This document shows positions 1 to 11,265 of a stretch of 64,000 nucleotides of DNA, one piece after another. Below the pieces are notes generated by a model. That model was given only the letters and a program-made list of their open reading frames with translations. It did no database searches and was not told where the DNA came from. The stretch lies in contig CANPOY010000007.1 in the NCBI GenBank assembly GCA_947575805.1, positions 16,147 to 80,146 on the forward strand, read 5' to 3'. The position numbers and the translations under genes are program-made. Position 1 is the first letter of the stretch. Every line of letters starts with the position of its first letter. The stretch is from an uncultured Lachnospiraceae bacterium. Its GTDB lineage: Bacteria; Bacillota; Clostridia; Lachnospirales; Lachnospiraceae.

Positions 1-543
1 CTCCCGATTATCCTGATGCTTTTCCGCTATGGCCGTCATTCCGATAATAGCATTCATCGGCGTACGGATGTCGTGGCTGATCTTGTTCAGAAATTCTGAC
101 TTTGCAGCATTGGCACGCTCTGCCGCCTCATACGCCTCCCGCACGGCCTCCTGCTGCCGGATTTCCGACTGCATATTTCTTGCTCCCAGATATATACAGG
201 AAAGCATTTCACCCTCGAACGCAGGTGTCAGCACAATACGATACAAGTTCTCGCTGCCGCCTTTTTGATGCAGATGAATATCAAAGGAAGTCTCCTTCTT
301 CAGAGCCTTCATCATTTCGAAATCCATATACCGCTCAAAAACAGGCATCTCATCCCTGCTGACCTTATTTTCAACATAATCGCAGAAGGTATCATTATAA
401 GAAAATTCAACACCGTCTTTATTCGGCTCACTGCTGTCATGCAGGACCACTACCGTACCTGTCAGCATATTAATCTCCCACACAATGTCCATAAAAAACA
501 CCATGTTTTGAAAAAGCCCATGGTTGTAATCGTGCAGATTCAT
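1..543 (-). CDS. Sensor histidine kinase, N-terminal part (PAS-like region + HisKA), runs off left edge
   Basis: Manual reverse translation from ATG at 543: [29 protein letters not shown]...[35 protein letters not shown]-box [14 protein letters not shown]; open to the window edge. Confidence 0.85.
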   Translation of the reverse strand, partial: MNLHDYNHGLFQNMVFFMDIVWEINMLTGTVVVLHDSSEPNKDGVEFSYNDTFCDYVENKVSRDEMPVFERYMDFEMMKALKKETSFDIHLHQKGGSENLYRIVLTPAFEGEMLSCIYLGARNMQSEIRQQEAVREAYEAAERANAAKSEFLNKISHDIRTPMNAIIGMTAIAEKHQDNRE

Positions 544-562
544 AATCGGCCTCCCTTCCAGC

Positions 563-3262
563 TTATAATAATTTTTCCCATTCTACCATTAGTTCTTCGC
601 AGACATCTACATCTATATTTTCTACGGCTTCCAACAGCCCGTTAAGCAATTCACTCTGTTTTCCGCTGTAGGAATACTCCTTAATGCCGTCCGCAGCTTC
701 CTCCATGCGGTCCATATCCAAATCATCTATAGCCGCCCGCATGTCCGCAAACAGTTTCCGCAGTTTTCCCTTCGGAATCTCTCCCTTGTCCCGCCTTGTC
801 TCCTGCTCCTCACAGAAGGGGGCAAGCACCTGTATATATGATTTATACTCCGCCAGCATATCATCCGTGCGCTCATGGATCAATGCGGTATTCTTTTTAT
901 TGCCGGCTTCCTCCAGTACCGCTGCCTTCTCTGACAGAGGAATCGCCCCGATCTGTCTGGCCGCGCTTTTGAGAGCATGCACTTCTATAGTATATGTGCT
1001 CCAGTCTTCATTTGTTTCTGCTTCTTTAATCTGATTCCGTTTCTTTTCAATTACCCGATAAAAATCCTTCAGCACCGCTCTGAACAGCTTCTCACTTCCA
1101 AGCATGTTAATTGCCGTCGCCGTATCCAGATTTCCGATTTCAAGCTTTCCGCCCTTCTTCTTTTCCACTGCAAGGTCAATCACATCCTTGTCGATTTTCT
1201 CTATTTTCTCCGGAGAAAGCCATTGCGCCACCTTTGAGATCAACGTCTTCAGCTCTACAGGCTTCGCAATAAAGTCGTTCATACCCTCCGCCAGAAATAC
1301 CTCCCTGGTGCCGTTCATAGCGTTAGCCGTCAGGGCTATGATGGGCACATCGTTATATTCCGGGTGGAAACGTCGGATGATATGAGTGGTTTCCACACCG
1401 TCCAGTTCCGGCATCATGTGATCCATAAACACAATGTCATACCGCCGTTCGGATATCTTGGTAATGGCTTCCTTTCCGCTGAGCGCCAGATCCACCTTCA
1501 TCTGCAGCGGTTCCAACAGGCCTTCCGCCACCGTAAGGTTGATGGCATTATCGTCTACGATCAGCACCTCCGCCTCCGGCGCAATAAAGTTAAATTCTAT
1601 CACATCCACATCCTCACCGGTATAATGCAGACCCTCATGATTAAAAATCAAGGCCGCATTCATGGAATACAGCGGCTTTCTGACCATATGTATATTGGGC
1701 GCGTTATATCGGCCTTCCAGAGATTGGAAGGGAAACAGAAACACTGCTGTAAGCTTCGGAGTATCTTGTACAAATTCCTCGATCGAAGGAGTCAGCAGCT
1801 CCCGCTCCACAAACAGGAAACTTTCCCTGCCCTCCAGGAATCCGATCTCCTCTATGGAAGCAACCTCGTAATATTCCACTCCCAAACGCTCGCAGTCCGC
1901 CGCCAGGCTCCTCTTCAAATATTCATTCTTTAACAACCCGAAAGCCAGAACAGCTTCCGGTTTCTTCACGGAAATACTGGGTGTTTCGTCGATCAGCCTC
2001 TGCGGCAGTTCAAAAGAAAACTCAGTCCCTTCCCCGTACGTACTGCTGACATGGATCTCGCCGCCCATCAGATGGGTCAGCTGCCGGGAAATTGCCAGCC
2101 CTAAGCCGGTTCCCTCAATATTACGGTTCCGCTTGCTGTCTACCTGCTGGAAAGAATTAAAAATCCTTTTCAGATCCTCCTCCTTGATGCCGATTCCCGT
2201 GTCCTTAACGGAAAAATGCAAAAGAATCTTTTCGGCAGCCCACTTTTCGGGAAACATCTTTACAACAATCTGACCTGTAGTGGTAAATTTTGTGGCGTTA
2301 TTAACAATATTCAAAAGAATTTGCTTTATGCGGATATTATCTCCGTAAAGCTTGCTGGGAACCTCCGGGGAAATGTCCAGAATCAGCTCCACTTCCTTCT
2401 CCTTCAGCCTTTCCTCCGCAATATTCGCAATGTCATTGATAATGGACATGGGCTCGTATTCCACCGGCACAATATCCATTTTTCCTGCTTCAATTTTTGA
2501 AAAGTCCAGAATATCATTGATAATGGTCAACAACGCCTTGCTGGAAGATTTAATCTGGCGAACATACTCTCTTGCTGCCGGAGGAAGCTTCTCCCGCAGC
2601 GCCATCTCCGCCATACCGATTACCGCATTCATGGGCGTCCTGATCTCATGGCTCATATTGGCCAGAAAATCAGATTTCATATTATTTGCGCGTTCAATCT
2701 CTCCGGTGGCCTGTATGCTCCGATACTTTCCGTAAGCCATGTCGGACAACACATTTGCCACGACATAAAGGAATTCCGCCGCCTTGTCTATCTCCGTCTT
2801 CTCAAGTACTCTGACCTTCTGGGCCGCCTCCCAAAGCTCCTGGGGTCTCATTCCCAGTTCCCAGGCGATCTGGAAAATCTGCTCCTTCTGAGGAGGCGCC
2901 GTCAGCACCTGGCCGCCGATAAAGCTGCCCACGATCTGTCTGTCGGCAAGTATAGGTGCCGCATAATCGATCAGGCCCGCATGACAATAATATGTAGTAG
3001 GTCCACCCTTATTCCAGGAATCCTCCGCCCCAAATTTATCACACTGCTCACAGCGCAGATGGCCATCCTTTGAATTTCTTGCACAGATACAGAACTCCGA
3101 GAAATTTGACCCCTTTGTCACCGGAACACCATTTGCATCCGTAGTGATCGCCGACATACCCGTCATGGTGGAAAAAGCATCCTGGACGCGCTGCAGGGTT
3201 CTGACACTGATCAGGTCTGTTAAATGTAACATTTCACCCATGGTCTCTTCCTCCCATGCCAA
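563..3262 (-). CDS. Hybrid sensor histidine kinase: PocR-type sensory domain, HisKA/HATPase, receiver, Hpt
   Basis: 899 aa ORF; N-term Cys-rich PocR-like region ([21 protein letters not shown]), [27 protein letters not shown], receiver [13 protein letters not shown]...[11 protein letters not shown], Hpt-like [13 protein letters not shown]. Confidence 0.9.
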   Translation of the reverse strand: MAWEEETMGEMLHLTDLISVRTLQRVQDAFSTMTGMSAITTDANGVPVTKGSNFSEFCICARNSKDGHLRCEQCDKFGAEDSWNKGGPTTYYCHAGLIDYAAPILADRQIVGSFIGGQVLTAPPQKEQIFQIAWELGMRPQELWEAAQKVRVLEKTEIDKAAEFLYVVANVLSDMAYGKYRSIQATGEIERANNMKSDFLANMSHEIRTPMNAVIGMAEMALREKLPPAAREYVRQIKSSSKALLTIINDILDFSKIEAGKMDIVPVEYEPMSIINDIANIAEERLKEKEVELILDISPEVPSKLYGDNIRIKQILLNIVNNATKFTTTGQIVVKMFPEKWAAEKILLHFSVKDTGIGIKEEDLKRIFNSFQQVDSKRNRNIEGTGLGLAISRQLTHLMGGEIHVSSTYGEGTEFSFELPQRLIDETPSISVKKPEAVLAFGLLKNEYLKRSLAADCERLGVEYYEVASIEEIGFLEGRESFLFVERELLTPSIEEFVQDTPKLTAVFLFPFQSLEGRYNAPNIHMVRKPLYSMNAALIFNHEGLHYTGEDVDVIEFNFIAPEAEVLIVDDNAINLTVAEGLLEPLQMKVDLALSGKEAITKISERRYDIVFMDHMMPELDGVETTHIIRRFHPEYNDVPIIALTANAMNGTREVFLAEGMNDFIAKPVELKTLISKVAQWLSPEKIEKIDKDVIDLAVEKKKGGKLEIGNLDTATAINMLGSEKLFRAVLKDFYRVIEKKRNQIKEAETNEDWSTYTIEVHALKSAARQIGAIPLSEKAAVLEEAGNKKNTALIHERTDDMLAEYKSYIQVLAPFCEEQETRRDKGEIPKGKLRKLFADMRAAIDDLDMDRMEEAADGIKEYSYSGKQSELLNGLLEAVENIDVDVCEELMVEWEKLL

Positions 3263-3268
3263 ATTCTT

Positions 3269-4102
3269 CTATGCGAGCTGATTTTTGATGGCCGCAATCA
3301 GCTTGTCGTGCTCAATAGGCTTTAAAAGATAACCCTGAGGCTTTAACTGCAATACCTTCTGAATCTTTGACTTATCCTTTACACCTGTCAGAAAAATGAC
3401 CGGTATATCCTTTGTAGATTCGTCCTGCCGAAGCTTCTGCAGTATCTCCGAGCCGTTTTCATCCGGCATCTCGTAGTCCAGAAGAATCAGATCCACCGAT
3501 TTGTTCATTAAATATTTCCTGGCTATCTTCCCGCTGATCGCGGTGGCCACCTCATAATCCTCCCTGAGACTTTCCTTGATCACCTTCAGCATCATCGGGT
3601 TGTCGTCCACTACCAGAATATGCTTTTTCCCAGCAGGCTTAGTTATATCCAGATCCAGCATGCGCATGGCCTCCAACAGCTTCTGGTCGTCCGACTGGCT
3701 GCTTATGCCGTTTCCTGCCGAATGCTGTCTGTCGTCCAGGTATTTCATCAGACGTGCACACATCTGTGTGATCGTCAGCGATCCCTTTATCATTACCATA
3801 TCTGCAGCATTTGCAGAATAGCGGCCGAATTCATCGCAATCCTCCTGCTGCCCGATGATCACAAGGGGGACATGCTCCTCCTCAAGCCTATTCTTTGCCG
3901 AAATCACCTGCTGCATCTCGTCAAAGCTGTCTTCCAGCAGGCAGTAGACAAGAGCATCCGGCGTAAAATGCTTCAGATGATTCCTTATATCGACAAAGCG
4001 TCTGCTGCAGGAAAGGCACTCCAGGTCATTGCCCAGATGGTTGAAAAACTCCCCGATTAAAACTTTATTTCTTCCCACCAATAATACACTGTATTTTGCC
4101 AC
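3269..4102 (-). CDS. Response regulator with N-terminal degenerate receiver-like region and C-terminal REC domain
   Basis: ILVVDDNPMMLKVIKESL...LILLDYEMPDENG...PVIFLTG; probable GTG start at 4102 (VAKYSVLLVGRNKV) after a GGGGG Shine-Dalgarno rather than the longer ORF start. Confidence 0.85.
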   Translation of the reverse strand: MAKYSVLLVGRNKVLIGEFFNHLGNDLECLSCSRRFVDIRNHLKHFTPDALVYCLLEDSFDEMQQVISAKNRLEEEHVPLVIIGQQEDCDEFGRYSANAADMVMIKGSLTITQMCARLMKYLDDRQHSAGNGISSQSDDQKLLEAMRMLDLDITKPAGKKHILVVDDNPMMLKVIKESLREDYEVATAISGKIARKYLMNKSVDLILLDYEMPDENGSEILQKLRQDESTKDIPVIFLTGVKDKSKIQKVLQLKPQGYLLKPIEHDKLIAAIKNQLA

Positions 4103-4249
4103 GGTATGCCCCCTTTCATGATTGCTTCCTTTACCTATGGTTATTATACCATATTCCGATTGCAAAAAACAATATGAACCCCGTTGGTTACCGGAACTTT
4201 TGCAGGAGCATCCCGTCTGTTTTATCACAAGATAATGCCTTCCGGCGAA

Positions 4250-4463
4250 AGGGGAAATGTTGCTATCTCATGTATCTGGTCGGCGCCCTGGCTTTCGATG
4301 CCGAATGGCAGACAATGAACTGATGTACTCCGAGAAGCAGGCTTATCTTAAGCGGGCTGCCTGCAGATTACAATCTATCCGGATCAGCCCTTTCTGTATA
4401 GGATCATCGGCTGCGAGGAAAACATTCCCGTCTTTATGGAAACGGTAAACGATCCTACCAGAT
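4250..4463 (+). pseudogene. Possible degraded C-terminal relic (GGDEF-like tail?)
   Basis: Protein-like pieces in two frames: ADNELMYSEKQAYLKRAACRLQ then IYPDQPFLYRIIGCEENIPVFMETVNDPTR*; no intact N-terminus or start. Confidence 0.3.
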
Positions 4464-5579
4464 GAACAGCTCCTTACCAACCAGCTTCATTATAGCCTCT
4501 AGGAAATAGTAATCGCCGTAAATAATTGAGAATTCATGCTCCGGATCATGATATGCCGCCGTACACTTCTCCAGCAGATTATCCTCCGCCTCGTTCCAGT
4601 TCGTGCTGTGCTCCGCCAGCGCATGAAGCAGCTTCAGGGCAGCATCCAGGTAAACCTTTCCCTGCCGCCCTTCACGAACCTTTGACAGCTCGATCAGGCC
4701 GCAAGCCGCTATGGCCGCCGCAGTGGAATCCTGGTAAGCCGGTTCCCGGGGCTGTCTGAAATCCACAGGAATCAGCCCGTCCTCCGGGATATTGGCAATA
4801 AAATAATTGGCAATGCGCTCTGCCGTCTCCAGATACGCCTCGTCCTTTGTGTGCAGATAGCTCAGGGTAAATCCGTACAATCCCCAGGCCTGCCCCCTTG
4901 TCCAGGAAGAGCCTGAGCCGAACCCCTGGCCGCCGTAGCTCTTTACCTTCTCGCCTGTTTCCAGGTCAAATTCCACAATGTGATTGACGGAGCCATCCCC
5001 TCTGACAAAGGCTTTCATGGCAGTATTGGCATGACTGACCGCAATCTGCAGGAATCTGGGATCCCCGGTTTCCTCAGAAGCCCAATACAGGAGAGGCAGA
5101 TTCATCATACAGTCGATGATCGCCCAGCCCCGATGGTCATCTTCTCCCCAATCGTTCCAGGCACGGATAAAACAACCCTTATTGTTATATCTTCCTGCAA
5201 GGTTTCCAGCCGCCAGAAGTCCGCGATTTCTGGACGCCTCGCTTTTCGTCAGACGATAATTGGCCACAGCCGTTGGAAGCCATTTAAAACCGTTGTCATG
5301 ATCCAGTTTACCGTAGTCCATGAAACAGGCATCCAGCTTTTTCTCATTATCCTCCGCGATCCGGCGATACTTTTCCTCACCTGTAAGATGATACATCTGC
5401 CACATCATACCGCCCCAGAATCCGTTGGTCCACCAGCCGATGTCACCGCTCCTGTCGTCATGCACCCCCTGCACCGCAGAATAGGGGATCTTGGCTGCAG
5501 ACCTATCACTGACCTTCGCCAGCTTGCATTCTACTCGACTCAGTATATCCTCCGCCCAATTTTTCTGTTCCTCTTCCAT
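4455..5579 (-). CDS. Glycoside hydrolase family 88 (unsaturated glucuronyl hydrolase-like)
   Basis: 374 aa; IGWWTNGFWGGMMWQMYHLTGEEKYR..., GSSWTRGQAWGLYGF, DSTAAAIAACGL typical of GH88. Confidence 0.85.
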   Translation of the reverse strand: MEEEQKNWAEDILSRVECKLAKVSDRSAAKIPYSAVQGVHDDRSGDIGWWTNGFWGGMMWQMYHLTGEEKYRRIAEDNEKKLDACFMDYGKLDHDNGFKWLPTAVANYRLTKSEASRNRGLLAAGNLAGRYNNKGCFIRAWNDWGEDDHRGWAIIDCMMNLPLLYWASEETGDPRFLQIAVSHANTAMKAFVRGDGSVNHIVEFDLETGEKVKSYGGQGFGSGSSWTRGQAWGLYGFTLSYLHTKDEAYLETAERIANYFIANIPEDGLIPVDFRQPREPAYQDSTAAAIAACGLIELSKVREGRQGKVYLDAALKLLHALAEHSTNWNEAEDNLLEKCTAAYHDPEHEFSIIYGDYYFLEAIMKLVGKELFIW

Positions 5580-5689
5580 ATTCTTGTCCCTTTTACGGTT
5601 ATTTTGCCGTTCTGTTTTTCAGCCGGAAACTTAGAAAAAACCGCCTGCGGATTCTTCGGTGTAAGTGGTTTCGTTTTGGCATCACCTAC

Positions 5690-6970
5690 TCACACCGGGA
5701 TCGGCGTCGGATTTTCTTCTACCACCCACGGCAGCCCATACTCATTCAGCGCCTCCATAAAGGGATCCGGGTCAAACTCCTCCACATTATAGACTCCCGC
5801 CTTCTTCCAGGTACCGTTCATCACCAGCATGGCCCCGATCATGGCCGGGACACCCGTGGTATAAGAGATTGCCTGAGAGCCCAGCTCCTGATAGCATTTC
5901 TGATGATCACATACATTATAAATATAAATTGTCTTTTCCTTTCCGTCTTTAATACCGGTAAAAATGCAGCCGATATTCGTCTTGCCCACAGTGCGGGGAC
6001 CCAGGGACGCAGGGTCGGGAAGCAGTGCCTTCAGGAACTGGATCGGCACAATCTCACGCCCCTCGTACATCACAGGGTCGGTACGCAGCATACCCACATT
6101 TTCCAGGCATTTCATATGGGTCAGGTAACTCTGCCCAAAAGTCATGAAAAACCGGATTCTTTTGATTCCCGGAATATTTGCGGCCAGGGACTCTATCTCT
6201 TCATGATGCAGAAGGTACATATCCTTTTTCCCCACCTGGTCAAAGTCATACTCTGCCTTGATCTCCATGGGCTTCGTCTCCACCCAGTGACCGTTCTCCC
6301 AATAGGACCCGTTCGCAGAAACCTCGCGCAGATTGATCTCCGGATTAAAGTTTGTGGCAAAGGGATACCCGTGATCCCCTCCGTTGCAATCCATAATGTC
6401 AATATAATGAATTTCGTCGAAATAGTGCTTCAGAGCATACGCCGAAAACACCCCGGTGACACCGGGGTCAAAGCCGCTGCCCAGCAGCCCCGTGATTCCT
6501 GCCTTTTCAAAGCGCTCCCTGTACGCCCACTGCCAGGAATAATCAAAATAAGCCGTAAAGCCCTTCTCTCTGCAGCGCTTTTCATAGACCGCGCGCCACG
6601 TCGGATCCTCCGTATCCTCAGCCTCATAATTTGCGGTATCAATATAATCCACACCGCAGGCAAGGCAGGCGTCCATGATCGTCAGATCCTGATAGGGCAA
6701 TGCCAGATTTAGAACTGCTTTCGGCTGCTCTTTTTTGATCAGGACTGTCAGATCCTCTACGTCGTCCGCATTGACTTTCGCAGTGGTAATAACGGGAGAT
6801 TTCCTTCCGGACTTTTTACAGTCCTCCTCGATTTTCTCCTTCAGCGCGTCACACTTGCTGACTGTGCGGCTGGCAATACAGATTTCGGAAAACACATCCG
6901 CTTTCACCGCACACTTTTGAATTGCCACGGAAGCCACCCCTCCACAGCCGATAATAAGAATTTTTGACAT
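5690..6970 (-). CDS. Saccharopine dehydrogenase family protein, carboxynorspermidine synthase/dehydrogenase-like
   Basis: 426 aa; Rossmann N-term KILIIGCGGVASVAIQKC, GVDYIDTANYE, GLLGSGFDPGVTGVFSAY; located by polyamine genes. Confidence 0.85.
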   Translation of the reverse strand: MSKILIIGCGGVASVAIQKCAVKADVFSEICIASRTVSKCDALKEKIEEDCKKSGRKSPVITTAKVNADDVEDLTVLIKKEQPKAVLNLALPYQDLTIMDACLACGVDYIDTANYEAEDTEDPTWRAVYEKRCREKGFTAYFDYSWQWAYRERFEKAGITGLLGSGFDPGVTGVFSAYALKHYFDEIHYIDIMDCNGGDHGYPFATNFNPEINLREVSANGSYWENGHWVETKPMEIKAEYDFDQVGKKDMYLLHHEEIESLAANIPGIKRIRFFMTFGQSYLTHMKCLENVGMLRTDPVMYEGREIVPIQFLKALLPDPASLGPRTVGKTNIGCIFTGIKDGKEKTIYIYNVCDHQKCYQELGSQAISYTTGVPAMIGAMLVMNGTWKKAGVYNVEEFDPDPFMEALNEYGLPWVVEENPTPIPV

Positions 6971-7003
6971 TTCCCGTCTCCTTCCTGTTATATTTCTTTT
7001 CTG

Positions 7004-7579
7004 TTATATTTTTTCCTGACACGTTTCCGTGCCCTCTGAAATCTCTTCCCTTTTCCTGCAGAACATGATCAAAAGATAAATACCCGTAACCACATAAAAC
7101 AGAGATGCGCCCGCCAGCAAAACAGTTCCGATAATTTCAGCCGCTTCTGCCGTCTGCGCATAAAACAACCCCGTCAGACCTTCCCCGGCAATCCGCAGCC
7201 CGAATGCACCTGCAATAACTTTAAATATCTGATCCGCGATTCCCCAGGGCTTCCTCCTGGAAAAAGTCCTGGTCCGACAGTTGGCCTTCCAGAATATCAG
7301 CCACATCAATATTTGCCAGACAGTAAAAACAAGAAGTAAAAAGCCAAGAAAGATTACCGCGAGACCTCCCACCATCCCACCGAACATTTCAAAAATAATT
7401 CCCCAGCCTACGACATCATCTATCTCTCCCTGACGATAGGCATTGATGTCACCGAACAGGCCTGCCACTGCTGCCCGAAGCACCAAAAAGCCCAGCAGCA
7501 AAAAAGCATAAAACAGGCAAATCAAAATGTTCTGGGCCAGCGCCAGGTTACGCAAACGTTTTCTTTCTTTTTCCTTCAT
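7004..7579 (-). CDS. Hypothetical multi-pass membrane protein
   Basis: 191 aa, four hydrophobic segments; start overlaps stop of upstream GH3 (ATGA), so translationally coupled. Confidence 0.75.
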   Translation of the reverse strand: MKEKERKRLRNLALAQNILICLFYAFLLLGFLVLRAAVAGLFGDINAYRQGEIDDVVGWGIIFEMFGGMVGGLAVIFLGFLLLVFTVWQILMWLIFWKANCRTRTFSRRKPWGIADQIFKVIAGAFGLRIAGEGLTGLFYAQTAEAAEIIGTVLLAGASLFYVVTGIYLLIMFCRKREEISEGTETCQEKI

Positions 7580-8868
7580 TTGCTTCCTTCCCGAAGAATA
7601 CCCCTCTCTTCTTTCAACTTCAGTATCCTAAGCACACTCTCGTCCAGGCGTTCTTCTGAAATGACTCCTGTTTCCACTGCCTCCAGCAGGGCGTCGGCAG
7701 CCTCCTCCAAATCCGCAGGACACAGCAATATGTCTACTCCCGCCTGCACTGCCAGTACCGCAGCCTGTCCGCTGTCATAAAACTTCGTAACAGCCTTCAT
7801 CTGCAGGGAATCTGTTATAACCACGCCGTCGAAGCCCATCTCCTCCCGGAGGAGCTGCGTCACAATCCGATAGGAAAATAATGCCGGAACCTCCTCCACA
7901 TCCGTGACTGTCAGATGCCCTGTCATAACCATGTCCGCCCCTGCGTCTATTCCTGCCTGAAAGGGAAGCAGCTCCCCGTCCCTCAGCTCATCAAGGGTCT
8001 TTGTCACATATGCGGCACCTGTATGAGAGTCCGCCGCCGTATCCCCGTGGCCGGGAAAATGCTTCAGGGTACAGGCAGCTCCTCCCTCGTGGAAACCCTC
8101 CACAGCGGCGGCAACCAAAGTAGCCGCCCGGGCAAAATCGTCACTGTATGCCCGATCTCCAATCACCGTATTTTGAGGATTGGACCATACATCCGCCACC
8201 GGAGCCAAATCTGTATTAAAACCGCAGCTCACCAGATCCCCGGCAATAATCTCCGCATTTTCCATCGCTTTCTCCGGTCCCTGATCCCGGTAACTCATCA
8301 TACAGTCTATATATGTGGTTCCTACGGTGCTCATCAGGCGGTTTACCCTGCCTCCCTCCTCATCACAGGTCAGAATCAACGGAATCTTCGAACAGGCCTG
8401 CACTGAGGTGAGCATTTCCGTCACCTGCTCCCTGCTCACCATATTTGACTTATCATAGAGAAACCCTCCCACAGGGTAGTCCGCAAGCCCCTGCCGGGTC
8501 AAATCTCCCGTTTCCGTCACAGGTGACACACCTGTCACCTGTGACGGAAACACCACAAAAAGCTGGTAAACCTTTTCCCGGATACTCATATCTTCCAGCA
8601 GAAGCTCTGCCTGACTGCTCTCGGGTTCTGAAGTGGACTCCGGCTCCGGATTCTCCTGATGCTCCGGTTTCGGGGAGATTACAGGCCCCCTGCCAGACTG
8701 TGACATGTCTGTCGTGTCTTCTTCCTGCCGCGCAGCTTCGCTATTTCCTGCAGTCTGCTCCTTATTTTTTATATCCTGCATAACCACCAGGAGAGCTGCC
8801 AGAAGAACCGCCACTGCCATTCCCGCCAGCGCCGCAGACGCCGACATCTTTCCGGAACTGCCCTTCAC
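7576..8868 (-). CDS. Beta-N-acetylhexosaminidase, GH3 (NagZ-like), membrane-anchored
   Basis: LKHFPGHGDTAADSHTGA signature; N-terminal TM and Ser/Pro/Glu linker. Likely GTG start at 8868 (VKGSSGKMSAS), just after the speE stop; the ORF-track start lies inside speE. Confidence 0.88.
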   Translation of the reverse strand: MKGSSGKMSASAALAGMAVAVLLAALLVVMQDIKNKEQTAGNSEAARQEEDTTDMSQSGRGPVISPKPEHQENPEPESTSEPESSQAELLLEDMSIREKVYQLFVVFPSQVTGVSPVTETGDLTRQGLADYPVGGFLYDKSNMVSREQVTEMLTSVQACSKIPLILTCDEEGGRVNRLMSTVGTTYIDCMMSYRDQGPEKAMENAEIIAGDLVSCGFNTDLAPVADVWSNPQNTVIGDRAYSDDFARAATLVAAAVEGFHEGGAACTLKHFPGHGDTAADSHTGAAYVTKTLDELRDGELLPFQAGIDAGADMVMTGHLTVTDVEEVPALFSYRIVTQLLREEMGFDGVVITDSLQMKAVTKFYDSGQAAVLAVQAGVDILLCPADLEEAADALLEAVETGVISEERLDESVLRILKLKEERGILREGSK

Positions 8869-8869
8869 G

Positions 8870-9727
8870 CTACCGCACCTCCACTTTCCGCAACAATTTC
8901 TCCACATAAGCAGGAAGGCAGAATGCACCCTCATGGAGCTTCGGCGTGTAGTACAGAGTGTCCAACTCTCTGTTTAACCAGCGCTCCCGATCCAGGTCAT
9001 GCACCGGATGATATTTCCTGGAAGCAAAACCAAACAGCCAGTGGCCGGAAGGATAGGTGGGAATATGAGCCTGATAAACCCGGCTGATGGGAAAGGTTTC
9101 CACAATGCGCTTGTGAGCCCGCATACAGGCAGTAGCATCCGCTTCATAAAAGGGGCTTTCATGCTGGTTTACCATGATACCGTCCTCCTTCAGCGCCTTG
9201 TAACAGTTGCCGTAAAACTCCTTGGTAAACAAACCCTCCCCCGGCCCAAACGGATCCGTGGAATCCACAATAACCAGGTCATAAGCATCCTCCCGGGCGC
9301 GGACAAACCTCAGACCGTCCTCATAATGAATGTGAACCCTCTCCTCGTCCAGCCTGCAAGAGGTTCTTGGCAGAAATTCCCTGCATACCTGGATCACCTG
9401 CTCGTCAATCTCCACCAGATCAATATCCTCTATTTCCGGATATTTTGTAAGCTCTCTGATCACACCGCCGTCTCCGGCCCCAATGACAAGCACCCTTTTT
9501 ACATCAGGGTGAACAGCCATGGGTACATGCACGATCATCTCATGATAGATGAATTCGTCCTTCTCCGTCAGCATGATATATCCGTCCAGCACAAGAAACC
9601 TGCCAAACTCCGGCGACTCAAACACATCAATTCTCTGAAATTTACTTTCCCCGCTGTACAACTGCCTGTCCACACGGATTGACAGCTTTACATTAGGGGT
9701 ATGAGGCTCCGAAAACCACAACTCCAT
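8870..9727 (-). CDS. speE: Spermidine synthase
   Basis: 285 aa; MELWFSEPHTPNVKLSIRVDRQLYSGES, VLVIGAGDGGVIRELTKYP, DLVIVDSTDPFGPGEGLF. Confidence 0.93.
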   Translation of the reverse strand: MELWFSEPHTPNVKLSIRVDRQLYSGESKFQRIDVFESPEFGRFLVLDGYIMLTEKDEFIYHEMIVHVPMAVHPDVKRVLVIGAGDGGVIRELTKYPEIEDIDLVEIDEQVIQVCREFLPRTSCRLDEERVHIHYEDGLRFVRAREDAYDLVIVDSTDPFGPGEGLFTKEFYGNCYKALKEDGIMVNQHESPFYEADATACMRAHKRIVETFPISRVYQAHIPTYPSGHWLFGFASRKYHPVHDLDRERWLNRELDTLYYTPKLHEGAFCLPAYVEKLLRKVEVR

Positions 9728-9759
9728 ATCCTGCCCTCCATAATTCCATTCCCTTCACG

Positions 9760-11220
9760 CTAAGCCCAGACCTCTTTCAGCACGTTCAGCCGCTCAATCC
9801 GTGGGTCCTCCGGCCCGGTCATAGAGCAGCCCTTTTCTTTGGCATAAATTATATACTCCAGAATCTCCCCGGTGATTTCTTCTCCAGGCGCCAGAATGGG
9901 AATGCCGGGTGGATAGCACATAACAAACTCACTGCAGATGCGGCCCTTTGTCTCTGCCAGGGTCAGGGACTCTTTTTCCGCATAAAACGCGCTCTGCGGC
10001 GACACTGCTACCTTAGGTTCAACATATTCCTGCGTATACATGCCGGAATTGTCCCTTGCGTATTTTCTCCTGATCTCCGCCAGGGCTCCGATCAGCCTTT
10101 CCATATCCCGCTCCCTGTCGCCGATGGAAATATATGCCAGAACGTTGGCAATATCACCCAGCTCCATCTGAATATCATACTCGTCCCGCAGAATGTCATA
10201 AACTTCGATCCCCGCCAGACCGGTTCCCAGGGTGTTGACCGTCAGCTTCGTCTTGTCAAAATCAAAGATACTGTCCCCGTTAATTAACTCCGCAGTATAG
10301 GCATAGTATTCGCCGATGCGGTTAATCTCCTGCCTCGCATACTCCGCCAGAGCCGTGACCTTGGCAAATTCCTCCTTTCCGCGAAGTGCCAGATTCCTCC
10401 TTGAAATATCAAGGCTCGCCAACAACAGATATGAGGCACTGGTAGTCTGGGTCAGGTTAATAATCTGCCGCACATAGCCGGGGTTCATAGACACTCCCGT
10501 CAGCAAAATGGAACTTTGGGTCAGGCTTCCGCCGGATTTGTGCATACTGACGGCCGCAAGATCCGCTCCCGCTTCCATGGCCGATACCGGCATACCTTCG
10601 CCAAAATAGAAATGTGTCCCGTGCGCTTCGTCCGCCAGCACCTTCATACCGTTTGCGTGTGCAATCTTTACAATGCTCCGCAGGTCAGAACAGATGCCGT
10701 AATAAGTGGGATTATTCACCAGCACAGCCACTGCGTCCGGGTTTTCCCGGATCGTCTTCTCCACTTGAGAAACCTTCATTCCCAGGGCAATTCCCAGATC
10801 TTTGTCCATATCCGGATTCACGTATACGGGGATGGCTCCCACCAAAACCAACGCGTTAATAACGCTTCTGTGAACATTCCGGGGCAGAATAATCTTATCC
10901 CCCTTTTTGCACACGCTCAGCACCATGCTCTGCACGGAGGAGGTAGTCCCGCCCACCATAAGAAAAGCGTATGCCGCCCCAAAGGCTTCCGCCGCCATTT
11001 CTTCCGCTTCCCGAATAACCGACACCGGATGACAAAGGTTGTCCAGAGCCTTCATGGAGTTTACATCAATTCCAACACACTGCTGCCCCAGCAGCTCCAC
11101 CAGTTCCGGATTTCCACGCCCCCGCTTATGCCCCGGCACATCAAAGGGCACAATCCTGTTTTCCCGAAATTCCTCCAGCGCCTCATACACAGGTGCCCTC
11201 GACTGATTGAAACGCCCCAT
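9760..11220 (-). CDS. Orn/Lys/Arg decarboxylase (PLP, probably arginine decarboxylase SpeA-type)
   Basis: 486 aa; VPFDVPGHKRGRG, LADEAHGTHFYFGEGMP, AAVSMHKSGGSLTQSSILL PLP-Lys motif. Confidence 0.9.
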   Translation of the reverse strand: MGRFNQSRAPVYEALEEFRENRIVPFDVPGHKRGRGNPELVELLGQQCVGIDVNSMKALDNLCHPVSVIREAEEMAAEAFGAAYAFLMVGGTTSSVQSMVLSVCKKGDKIILPRNVHRSVINALVLVGAIPVYVNPDMDKDLGIALGMKVSQVEKTIRENPDAVAVLVNNPTYYGICSDLRSIVKIAHANGMKVLADEAHGTHFYFGEGMPVSAMEAGADLAAVSMHKSGGSLTQSSILLTGVSMNPGYVRQIINLTQTTSASYLLLASLDISRRNLALRGKEEFAKVTALAEYARQEINRIGEYYAYTAELINGDSIFDFDKTKLTVNTLGTGLAGIEVYDILRDEYDIQMELGDIANVLAYISIGDRERDMERLIGALAEIRRKYARDNSGMYTQEYVEPKVAVSPQSAFYAEKESLTLAETKGRICSEFVMCYPPGIPILAPGEEITGEILEYIIYAKEKGCSMTGPEDPRIERLNVLKEVWA

Positions 11221-11265
11221 CCGGTGCCTCCTTTCCGCTGCACAAACTACCGCGAAGCAAATCCG

